Shown: positions 47,201 through 59,200 of the stretch, one piece after another
Numbering within the stretch: the stretch's first letter is position 1
How the letters are laid out: each line of letters opens with the position of its first letter
Origin: Rhinopomastus cyanomelas
Taxonomy: Eukaryota; Chordata; Aves; Bucerotiformes; Rhinopomastidae
NCBI GenBank assembly: GCA_013400115.1
Contig: VXBP01003505.1
Coordinates: forward strand, 114,472-178,471
Length of the DNA: 64,000 bases
Reading direction: 5' to 3'
The notes under the pieces: model-generated
What the model was told of the DNA's origin: nothing
Database searches by the model: none
What the model saw: the letters and a program-made list of their open reading frames with translations, nothing else
Position numbers and translations under genes: made by a program

Positions 47201-50200
47201 TCTTGTTCTCTAACTCATATTTTCCAGCTAAGATGACTTGTGTTCGCTGGTGAAAAGTATGATGCTGCCACTTCTGCCTGAGCACACCAAAAGCTCCCAG
47301 TGCTTTTATTTCCTGAAATAGCTTTTATGCAGCGCAAGAGCAGATTAATTTAGCTAAATTGCTCGCTAAAGACTTGAGTGATAATTTTACGGTGTCTGTA
47401 CTTCAGCAGGTTGTCTTGGATTTATCAGAAGAGACGCTATTTGTTGATGGATAGAGGCTTCGCCCCGGTTGCATTTTAAGTAGTCATCTCCCTGGAGATG
47501 AGGTGTAAATGTCACGTTACCAATTAGCATTTGGCATGGGGTACCAGAGCAAAGGAAGAGATGGCTTGGTTCTGTCTCTGAAGAAGAAACAACAATAATT
47601 CCCAAGCTCTGACAGCATTTTGCTGTCTTCAGCATTTTCATTCCTGGTTCCAGCTCACAGCTAGGTCACGCCAAGCACTTTTTACAACCCAGGCTTCTTC
47701 AAGAGCCTTTGTTGTCCTGTGCTCTGGTTGTGTCTGGTGGAATTCAGACCTCACTCTGGTGGTGCCTTTCTAAACAAAAGTTGTATTACTGCAGAACTGA
47801 AATCCTGGTGTATGCAGAAATTTCCTGGGAGAGCTCTGTTTGGCTGCAGCAGGATCTGGGCCCCAGACTGGCTGACTTGCCGGAAAGCCCCATCCTGCTC
47901 GATTGCTCACCCACGTTAACCTTCTCAGTGGGGAGGTGGTGCCCGGAGTCACCTCTCAGGTGAGAGGAAACCAGGTTGTGTTAACTCTGAGCAGCCAGCC
48001 AAACAGGAGAGAAAGTTCTAATGAAAAGATGCACTTGAGCTAAATTATATCCTGGTTGCTCAGCAACTGTCACCTACCCTTCAGTGATCTCTGCTGCACT
48101 TGTCTTCCACAAACCTGTTCCAGTGATAGCACCTACCACCTAGTTCCAGTGTGGGGGTGGATGTGGAAAGCTGACTTTCATGTCAGAGCTGAGATGAGCT
48201 GCGATTACCTGAAGCAAAATGTTGTGTGTGGGGTTGTTTTTATCCCAGTGTTGTGGGGTTTTGCCTGTGTCTGACCTTACAGCGTTTCACAGCAGCTTAC
48301 TCCACAGACCCTGGCTCTGGAGGGTGTTTGTTGGGCTGGAGGGTGTCAAGGACTGCCACTGTGGGGGGGGAGTGTGTGTTGCTTGTTTCTGCTTGTGCAC
48401 TCAGGGCATCTGCTGCTGACTTCTCTATTTGCTGCTCTCTGTGGTGTAAAGGTGGGTCAGTCTAAGGCTTTGGTGCTCATTAATGTTCTTCTAGAGCCTC
48501 TGTTTTGTGCTGTCTCTGCCAGTGCTTTCCTGATGCTGCTTTCCTTAATAATTAAGGAAACTGAGCTGTGGCAGGGGGATTGGACTAGATGGTCTTTCGA
48601 GGTCCCTTCCAATCCCTAGTGATTCTGTGAAGTATGGAGATGTCACTGCAAGTCTTGTTGGGTGTTCTTCACCTCTTCGTTGTCAGGTTTGCCACTGGAA
48701 GTCTTCATCTTTAGATATGGGCTTGTTGCAGCCAGAGCTGGCTGGTAGCGTTGTCGTAACTCTCCTTCTCTCTTAGAAGACAGCAGTTCCTTTATCTTGT
48801 CAAGACAAGTGCACATGTTTTGATGGCAGGTGTTTCTGAAGTCCAGAAGGTGGGTTTGAAATGGGAGTGTCTCCTCTCTCTCTGTGCTGAGAGACTGTTC
48901 CCATGACTCTTGGCCTTAGCCTAGGGCTACAAACCTTGGGCTACAAAAGCTGTTGGTATCTTGAAGATTTTTGTGTGTGGTTGAACTATTTCCATCCCAG
49001 TTTTGTTTGTACAGTTGTACAAGGCCAGTGGCATCCTGGCCTGTATCAAGAATAGTGTTGCCAGCAGGAGTTGGGAGGTGGTCATTCCCCTTTACTCAGC
49101 TTTGGTGAGGCCACACCTTGAGTACTGTGTCCAGTTTTGGCCCCCTCACTACAAGAGGGACGTTGAAGGGCTGGAGAGAGGCAGCTACCAAGCTTGTCAA
49201 GTGTTTAAAACAGGTATGAGGAATGGCTGAGGGATCTAGGGCTGTTTAGCCTGGAGAAGAGGAGATTGAGGGGACACTTTGCTCTCTACAAGAAGTTGCA
49301 GAGAAGTGGGGGCTGGTCTGTTCTCCCTAGTGGCCAGTGATAGGAGGAGGGGAAATTTGCCTTCAGCTGCACCAGGGGAGGTTCAGGTTGGATGTTAGGA
49401 AGAATTTCTTTACTGAAAGTGTTGTCAGGCACTGGAACAGCCTGCCCAGGGGGTGGTTCAGTCACCATCCCTGGAAGTGTTGAAGAGAAGGGTAGATGTA
49501 GCCTTGGGGGACAGAGTTTAGTGGTGCTAGGAAAAAAGTTTGGACTTGATGATCTTGAAGGTCTCTTCCAGCTGAAATTGTTCTGATTCTGTTTCTTGTA
49601 GAAGTGTTTAATGAAGTGGCCTGGAGCCTCTCTAACAATTTCAGCTAGCTGACAGTGTTTAAACTCTTAGCAGTAGTGTAGAGCAAGTCCAGTGTGTCGG
49701 CTTTTCAAATTGCCAGATGGGAGATGAATAAATTTCATGCCTTTTTGAAGAATGGGTCTCTGCTTTTAAGTTGCCAGCAGTTCCTGATACTAAGAACTTG
49801 TTGGTCCCGTTGCTCTTGCTGGATAGCAAAGGAAGTTGTGTTGCCTGAAGAGTTTGCAATCAAGAACTAGACTTCATGTAATGATAGTTGGGGGCCTCTA
49901 TATTTCTATTTGTAAAGGTGAATCCACTAGATGATTAGAAATACACCTGCATGTTCTGGAGCCCAGCACAAGAAGGATACAGACTGGAGCATGTCCAGAG
50001 AAAGGCCACTACAATGATCAGGGGAATGGAGCATCTCTCATATGAGGACAGGCTGAGAGAGTTGGGGCTGTTCAGCCTGGAGAAAAGAAGGCTCTGGGGA
50101 CCTTCTTTTGACCTTGCAGTACCTGAGGGGGACCTCCATAAAGGCAGAGGAAGGTCTTTGCAAGAGGGTTTGTACAGACAGGACAAGTAGCAGTGGGTTC

Positions 50201-53200
50201 AAGCTGGGAAAGGAGAGACTGAGGCTGGGTGCTAGAAACAAGCTCTTCAGTGTGAGGGTGGGTGATGGCTGGAATGGGCTGCCCTGTGAGGTGGCCCCAT
50301 CCCTGGAGTCTTGTAAGGTCAGGCTTGATGAGGCTCTGAGCAACCTGACCTGGGTAGAGTTGTCCCTGTGTAGGGAGGTAGGACTAGACCTCTAGAGGTC
50401 CCTTCCAGCCTAGAACATTCTATGATTTTATGTACACATGTATGTGGTAATTATTCTGAGGCAATAAATAGATTTTGTGTAAAATTGCCTAACGAGCTGC
50501 TTGTGTGACTAATCCTTCCATTTTTGGGGTGGTTTTTAGGTTGGTCTGCTTGTTTCCTTGTTGTATATGTATTGTTCAGCCTTTCAGCTGAACAAAGCAC
50601 AGTGTTTGCTTGCCTGTATGAGTTCATACGTAGATTTATCAGTCTGAATATACTTGAGTTCTTTAAAATACCTGAAAACCTAACCAAACAAAACCTTGCT
50701 GATAGTGTTTTAAATGAGAAGTGCAACCAGGCTGCTTTTTGGAGACAAAACATGTGATGTGCATTTCCTAGAGATCCTGAAATCTGTCAGATCAGCAGGA
50801 AAAACCCCATCTCATTACAGCGTGCTTCAGAATTTAATCAGTGAGGAGTTTCTATTTCCTTTTTCTCAGCTGCACATAAACAACTTAAAGTTTGGCTACT
50901 TCTGCTTCTCCCATATAACTGAAGTTACACAAACTGTTTAAATTTAGTTTTGATGAATGGCATTGTGAGGTGGATCAGAAAGGGGGATGGTTAGTAGACT
51001 GAGAGAGGTTCTCAGTCTGATGAGACCACTTTTGGATGATTGTGTCCAGTTCTGGGCCCCTCATTTCCAGAAGGACACAGAACTGCTGGAGAGAGTCCAG
51101 TGCAGAGCCACAAAGATGATGAAGGGAGGGGAGCATCTCTCTGAGGAAAGGCTGAGGGAGGTGGGTCTCTTGAGCCTGGAAAAAAGGAGACTGAGGGGTG
51201 ACCTCATTAATGTTGATCAATAAGTGAAGGGTGGGTGTCAGGAGGATGGAGCCAGGCTGTGCTCAGTGGCATCAAATGATAGGACAAGGGGCAATGGGTA
51301 TGAGCTGGAACAGAGAAGGTTCCACATAAATCTGAGAAGGAACTTCTTCCTGGAGAGGGTGACAGAGCCCTGGAAGGAGTTGCCCAGGGAGGTTGTGGAG
51401 TCTCCTCTGGAGATGTTTCAAATCTGGACAGGTTCCTGTGCAACTTGATCTAGGTGATCCTGCTGTGGCAGGGGCATTAGACTAGATGGTCTTTCAAGGT
51501 CCTTTCCATTCCCTAATGTTGTGTGAGTCTGTATTTTCAAATACACCAAGCAAACAGATCACTGTGAAAATTGCTTCATACAATTCCTGCTGCATTCGTG
51601 TCTGTCTCTCTCTTTTCTTTTCACAGGCGACACGGGTTATGGTTTCGATTGCAGAAGCTGTTACTCTGGTTGCTGGGAGTGTACATAGCCATTCCATTTC
51701 TAGTAAAACTTTGCCCTGCTATTCAGGCAAAGCTGGTCTTCTTAAACTTTGGTGAGTGACTCAGTCTGTGGGGGTGAGTGAGAGGTGAAGGGGACAATTG
51801 TCTTTCAGTTTTCTGCCTTCGCTTTGACTCTGCGTGTGTACAGCTTGTGAAAGATATGAACCTTCACATATTGAATGTTCTCCAAGCTGTGGTTTGGAGA
51901 GCATTCTCTGTGGTCCTAGTGGTCTGTGCAGGATGTCTTCATATAAATGCAGTGACCAAACTGAAGCCAGCTTGCAGCCAAAAGGATCTCCAGGAAAACT
52001 GCAATATATTGAATGCATTTTTCTGAATGGTTCAGTAAAACTGCATGAACAGACAGCAGATGACAGGTAAATGCATCAAACTGTTTTCTAGGCAGTCACT
52101 GAAAAGTCATCCTTCACCTGAAGGCATTTTATGAGAATATTCTGTCTGGGGGAGAAGGCAGTCAGATTGAATATTTCCTTGTTCTAGGAAGGACACTGAC
52201 CTGCTTGAGTCTGTTCAAAGGGCAGTGAAGCTGGTTTATTGAGAACAAGTCCTATGCCAAGTGCTAAGGGAACTGGGCATATTTAGCCTGGAGAAAATGA
52301 AGCTGAGGGAAGAACTTACTGGTGTCTAAAACAACCTGGAAGGAGGTTGTAGTGAGATGTGTGCTTGTCTCTTCTCCCACGTCACGAGTGACAGTATGAG
52401 GTGCAGAGGCCTCACGTTGCACAAGGGAAGGTTTAGATTGGACTTTAAGAAAAATGTCGTCACTGAAAGGTTCTCAAACATTACAGAATCACAGAATCAT
52501 TGAGGCTGGAAAAGACCTCTAGGATCATCAGCCCATCACCTAACATCACTGCAATCAGCTAGACCGTGGCACCAAGTGCCACAACCAGTCTGTCCTTCAA
52601 CACCTCCCCACAGATGGGGACTCCACCACTGCCTTGGCCAGTCCATTCCAATGTCTGATCACCCCTTCCATGAGGAAGGGCTTCCTAACCTAACCCTCTC
52701 CTGGCACAGCTTCAGGCTCTACCCTCTCGTCGTGTTGCTGTTTGACTGGGAGAAGAGTCCAACCCCCACTTGACTGCAACCTCCCTTCAGGTAGTTACAG
52801 AGAGGCAGAAGGTCCCCCCTGAGTCTCCTCTTCTCCAGACTAAACAAACCCAGCTCCCTCGGCCTCTCTCTCCAGTCCCTTCTCCAGCCTCCTTGCTCCT
52901 CTGGACCCACTCCAGCTCCTCAATCTCTTTCTTGAAGTGAGAGGTCCAGAACTGCCTCCATTACCCAGAGACTTGGTGGAGTTAGCAACCCTGGAGGTAT
53001 TTAAAATACCTCTAGATATGGTGCTTAGGGTCATGGTTTAATGGTGACCTGGTGATGCAGTGATCTTGAAGTTATCTTCCAACCAAACAGAATCACACAT
53101 TCTCTGTTTAGCCTTTTCATTTGGTCGGACTGGGCAGTGGGTCTGGTGGACTTGCTCAGCTCCCAGGTTGCCCAGGAAGGCCAGGGTGGAAAATTAAAGA

Positions 53201-56200
53201 TTATCTTGGTCTAGGTGACCCTGCTGTGGCAGGGGGATTGGACTGGATGATCTTTTGAGATCCCTTCCAATTCCTAATGATTCTATGATTCTGTCATCAC
53301 TGTGAGAGATACTTTCTTCTGATCTAAATTGTTCTTTAAACCTCACTTACGTTTTGTGACAAAGCTACAAAACTTCCTTTTAAAAAATACCTTCTGATTG
53401 TGGAAGCTAGAAAGACCAACTGAGGATTTGTTGTTTCTATATGAATCAATAAAGGCAGTAGCTTCTGTTACAGCAACGATACAGACAGTAAATGGTTTGC
53501 CAAATCAGCTAGCCCACCCCACTGACATGACAGGAGAGCTCCTTCTATCTTGCATCTGGGAGATCCACAAAGCAGACTTGGGCAGAGATGTTTTAACTGC
53601 ATCTCAAGAAACATTGTCCATCTCCTCCACCTCCTAATTTTAGCCTGCTCCCCGTTTCTTTTTGGTGTGTGTTTGTTCTCTTACCTAGCTCTCTTGATGG
53701 TTATATTTTGGTCATAGCTGCAGCCAGGTCATTGTCTTACAGCATCAGGTCCTCCCAGCACAGTGGACTCTGAGTGCCTTGGTAAAGCAGTGTTGTAAGA
53801 AAGGAAAGGTAAAATGTAGATGCTTTCATAGTCTGGTTTTTGATTTGATTTGGGTTTTTTTTAATCTATTTCAGTGAGGGTCCCATATTTCATTGACTTG
53901 AAAAGACCACAGGATCAAGGTTTAAACCACACCTGTAACTACTACCTGCAGCCAGAGGAGGATGTAACCATCGGAGTCTGGTAAGGAAGCCGTTCTGTGC
54001 AGCACGTGCTGGGCATCTTGATCTTCCTTTTTGTTCTCAGTCTTGCCTGTCAGGTATTTTTACTGTTTCTGCAACAGCTGCTGCCTGCTCCCATTTGTGG
54101 ATGTTTGTGTTTTCCTCTTGCCAAGTGACAGAGAGTTGGAAAGCGTACAGATCTCTTTGAGCTGAGTCTGAGCTCTGATCAGTAACGTGTGAAACACAAC
54201 TGGACAACCAGTGTGTTCAGAGAAACTTTACAATTTGGGGTTGTAAAGGTTACAGATCTGCATTGCTGCAAAGATCCTGCCTCCACATCAGATGAGACCC
54301 AAGACTGACTAGTCTCCACATTGACTGTTGAGTCAGATATGCCTCCTGTTCTTTCCAAAATCACTCTGATTATTCTGAATAACTGCTGACCTAGCTGTGA
54401 CTCTTGTTGTGGGTGTGTAAGTTTGTTAATTGAATTAATTACATCCCATAAAAGCTGAGGAATTGAGGCTGTTTCTCTGGAATAGTAGGAAATTCAGTAG
54501 CTGTGCTTTGGGTTTGCTTGTGAAGTTCTCTTTCACAGCCTCGTGTTTTGAAGGCAGCAGTGATGGAGGTGAAAATGTAGACATAACCCTAGCCACTGCC
54601 TTTTAAATTTGGCCATTTATTAGGTAAACATGACAGTTCATGAAGGAGGGTGGTGTGAGGTGTGTAATCCTATGGATCAGGAGAAAAATAGAGTGGCAGA
54701 CACTGAGTAGCAGCAAGATGATGTAATTTTTCCTTCTCCATGCAGGCACACGGTCCCTGCAGCCTTATGGAAGAATGCCCGTGGGAAGGACCAGCTGTGG
54801 TTTGAAGATGCTTTGGGTTCCAGCCATCCTGTAATCCTTTACTTGCATGGCAATGCAGGAACAAGGTGAGGCACAAAGCAGTGATGGCTGTGTTTGCTGT
54901 CTTCCTTGGCTTGCCACAGCTTCACCACATTGGTAAGAAAGATGGGAACAAAGTTCTTAGCAGGGTCTATTGTGACAGGTCAAGGAATCAAGAAAGTTCA
55001 GACTGGATGTGAGGACAAAGTGCTTTTAGAGTGGTGAAACACTGGAACAGTTTGCCCAGACTGGTGGTAGATGGCCCATACCTGGAAACATCCAGGGTGA
55101 GGTTGGACAGGACTTTGAGCAACCTATACTAGTTGACCATGTCCTCACTTGTTGCAGTGGCAGTTAGGAAGGTGGTCTAGATGACCTCTGAAGGTTTCTT
55201 CCAACCAAAAATGCCCTATTTATCTAAAACTGAAGTGAAATCTAAAAGTAGTTTTGGTGCTTCATTCTCATTTCAGAAGAGAGCAGCATGTTTCAACAAA
55301 TGATGCCTCTCCATATATTGAATGTGGGAATAGATTTCTTGCAGTTATCAGAGATACCTGAAATTGCAGTTCACCCTGTATTTTCAGCTAAAAGCCAGGG
55401 GGCTGTGACATTAAATCAGATAAGGAGAAGTATTTCTTCTCAGTGTAGTAGCCTCTGAAGAAACACATGGGGTAGGATACACTTGTGTGTATGTGACAGA
55501 ATTTTCCAGTTCCTTTTGTGGGCTTATTTTTAGTAGTTAACACATTCTGAGGAAGGAAAATCAGAAGCAAAAAGGAAGGTAATGTGCTGGTCTAGTTTCA
55601 TTATTGCATCATACAGGACACTTGTCTGGAGCAGGAGTGTTTCTAAAACTGGTGATTTTATAGTTGACCGTGTGTGTCCACTAAAGAAGTAGGTTGGTTC
55701 TCTCTATTTTGTTGCTGGATGCTAAAACCCTTCAGTGCATCGTGAAACTTCCTGGATGCTGCTCAAAATCATGTTCATACTGCCCTGTCTCTGCATGGTC
55801 AGAGAATCACAGAATCATTAGGGATTGGAAGGGACCTCAAAAGATCATCCAGTCTAATCTCCCTGCCACAGCAGGATCATCCAGCCCAAGTCATACAGGA
55901 ACACATCCAGGCAGGTCTTAAACATCTCCAGTGAAGGAGACTCCACAACCCCCCTGGGCAGCCCCTTCCAGTGCTCTGTCACCATCACTGGGAAGAAGTT
56001 CCTTCTCAGGTTGATGTGGAACCTTCTCTGTTCCAGCTTCACCCATTGCCCCTTGTCCTGTCACTAGATGACACTGAGAAGAGTCTGGCTCCATCCTCCA
56101 GGCACCTCCCAGTCCCTTTCCACAGGACTGCCCTCCAGAAGCTGATGTCCTTTCATAAAAACTCAGCAAGAGCAGAAACAGTGTAGAAATACAAGTTCCA

Positions 56201-59200
56201 ACTCAAAGAAACTGTTTTAACTGTGATGGTAGTGAAGGTTCACTAGCCTTCTGCGCCGTGGGGATGTTCCTCGTTTCACCTCATTTCTTGTCTTGGTGGT
56301 GGTTTTCTTTGTGCAGGCTCATGGTGTGGAAGATGCTTGCCATGAGCAGATGGGCTTCTGCAAACTCACCTTGTCTTTTCGTGCTGATCTATTACAAGGT
56401 TCACTGTGTGTTTTGTAACGTGTCTGGAGCAGACAGCATTTGGCTGGCCAAGAGCACTGTCTGAAAAGCAGCATCTTGGTTTAGAGGCTGCACTGACCAA
56501 ACCACTCGTATTGATGAATGTTTTAGGGTTTCCATGTGAGTGCAGGTGTTAAGTCTACTCTCACATCAACACCAGACCACAGTCTGAGTGTTGTCATGGT
56601 TTGACCACAGCACCGTTTGCTCACACCCACCTTACCTGAGGTGAGAGTGGGGCCTGGGGGAGTAGGGCAAATGAAAAAGGTAAATCCAAGCGAGTTAAAG
56701 AGAATTTACTTGAACAACAAAAAGGAAGGAGGAGGAAAAGAACAATAGCACTAACAGCACCAGAATGGGTAATAGCCACGCACTAGCCAGAGCTGCCACA
56801 AGCCACAAACACCCACTGCCAGCGCAGCCTTTTGAACTTCCTCGTGCTGCCCCTCAGCTGAGCAGCCCCTACACATCGATACCAGACATGATGGCAGCGT
56901 GGTGTGAGATATCCTGCTGGCTACTTTGCCTGGCTGTGGCAAGGAACCGTGCGCTGACTCGACCCAGCACATGTTCTAGATCTATTTTTAAGCGTGTAGT
57001 GGCACATTTCATTCTCCTTTAAATTTTATTATCTAAGCATGCAGCTTATAAAAAAAACCATGAAAGTAGGTTCTTCTCCTGGGCTGACTCAGTGTTCAAC
57101 AGCAACGTTTTCTGTGCTCAGTCCTCTGCACATGGCTTTTCTGTCCCTCTGCCTTGAGCCAGGTGAGGAAATCTGATCTGCTTGGGTTAACGTGGTGGGT
57201 TCTGCGGAGAGCGTTGCACCATGGAGAGCAGGGGTTACTGCCTGGGGCAGGACTGCAGGGTCTGTAGAGCCAATGGGACAGGCAGGATTGGAAATATTAC
57301 AGGCTTTGGGAAAGGCAGATATGAGAAACTCATATTTACCTACTGTGAGAAGAGATTTATAGGGAAAAGTTGACTTAAACTATGTCCTGCATAGCTCAGC
57401 AAAGCCTAGCTGTCTCCTTGAAGCCGCTGACAAAGTATTTCTGATGTCTCTTACATTTGCAGTGTTTGTGTTAAACTAGAAACCTGAGGCAGTTGGGAGG
57501 ATCTGTTTCTGAAAGGTTAAATGTTCACCTGTGGTTTTTTTGTTTGTTGTTTGTCTTTTCTCCTCTTGAACCACTCCTGCCAGAGGAGGGGATCACCGTG
57601 TGGAGCTGTACAAGGTAAGTGGCTGCATGTGTTGTCCAGGCGATCGCATTGATGCATTAGATGTGCACAGACTTAAGATGGTGCTCACTGCACCCCACTG
57701 CCAACAGGAGATAGCCTTTGGGCTCTCAAGAGACAAGAGTAGACAAGAAATGTGTGTGGGAAAGGGGCCCTACAGTGATCTTCTAGTCCAAAAGCTTGAA
57801 CTCTTCAGGACTGACCCAAAGCTAAAGCATTGTCCAAATGCCTTGTGAGCACTGTAACAGGCCTGGGACACTTACTGCCTCTCTAGGAGGCCTGTTCCAG
57901 TGTTTAACCACCCTCTTGGTGAAGAAATGTTTCCTAATGTCCAGTTTGGACTTCTTTGACTTTGAATCGTTCCCATGTGTCCTATTCAGGGAGAAGGATC
58001 AGCAGCTCCCTCTCCACTTCCCCTCCTCAGAAAGCTGTATGGAGCAATGATGTCACCTCATAACTGCTTGTTCTCTAGGCTAGACAAACCCAAATCTTTA
58101 GCTGATCCATGCAGGGTCTTCCTTCCAGTCTTTTCACCACCTGTGTGAGCTGGCAGGACACAGGAGTAACCAGAACACTGTGGAGAAAGTACAAACAGCA
58201 GATTTAGAATGTTAGAGCATTGCAGTGCCTATGGTTGGGTCTTGGCAGGTCCTTCACCAAGATCCTTCTCCCAAAGGCCCTTTTTCTAAGGCAGATGATC
58301 CAACACTGGCTGTTTCAATGTGCTTTTAACAGATTTTGATAGGAGTGTGTTTGGGTTGGACATAAATCTTCATGATAGATCACTTCCACAGTATGGCTTT
58401 ACACACTTAAACCTTCTGAAACCCAAACTAGGCTGCAGTGGTTGGTGTCTGCAAAGCCCTGTGAGTGCTACACTGCAAAGCTGTGAAACATTGCTTTACC
58501 ATGTCAGCCTGATGATGTTATGACTTAGATCCCAGTGCCTTGGCCTGAAGCAAGAGTACTGGTGCTGTGCCAAGTCTCTCTGATGGGTTTCTGCATGTTT
58601 CTCTGCCCTACAGGTTCTCAGCTCTCTTGGGTACCACGTGGTCACGTTTGATTATCGAGGTATGTGGGCTTCTGTTACTATGAAATGCTTCTAGGTGCCT
58701 CTTTCTGTAGAAGCAACAAATAAGTTGCTCCCTTTGGGGGTCTCAGGAGAGCTGTTGTTGCTTGCTGCCAGCTGATCAGATGTGGAAATTGTTGCTCTTT
58801 TTCCTCATAGTTATCTGAAGAACTTCCAGAAATTTGTAGCACTGCTTCTTGATGTCCTGCTCAGTGGACTCTGGTTCTTAAGCACAGGGCTCATGGATTT
58901 GGGAGCCACAGGAGCAGAGGGTGATGAGGACTTGTGTGCTGCCACAGCGTCCAGTTAAGGCTCCTTCCAGTGCATGTCTGGGAGGTAATTGCTTGCCTAG
59001 ATGTGGTCTTTAGGATACGATCTCATTTAATTTCCTGAGATCACTCCAGGAACTGAGATTACACTTATATTAAAAAGCTGGTTGCTGAGATAAGACAGAG
59101 GAAGTGATTTACTAACAATTGGGGATGTCTTCAGGAGAAGCCATGGCTTTTGCAACTGTGCCATCAGCAGTCAAGCATCTGCTGCTCTTTTTGCCCTTCT

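Larger units (their letters stand above)
29239..51626 (+). other. ABHD12: ABHD12 intron 1 (22.4 kb)
   Basis: The longest intron, with more than 20 CR1 copies listed separately. Stretches with no feature I recognise include 30799-32089, 32505-33970, 35161-36019, 36533-37233, 41394-42389, 43079-43804, 44241-45215, 46181-46999 and 47083-48565. No exon was found on either strand. Confidence 0.9.
51752..53874 (+). other. ABHD12: ABHD12 intron 2
   Basis: About 2.1 kb, largely filled by a nested CR1 pair (52190-53100) and a short CR1 tail (53200-53296). Confidence 0.92.
54866..57583 (+). other. ABHD12: ABHD12 intron 4
   Basis: About 2.7 kb with an old CR1 (54962-55222), a type A CR1 (55800-56105) and an LTR-like segment (56592-56975). 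The remainder is unremarkable. Confidence 0.92.
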
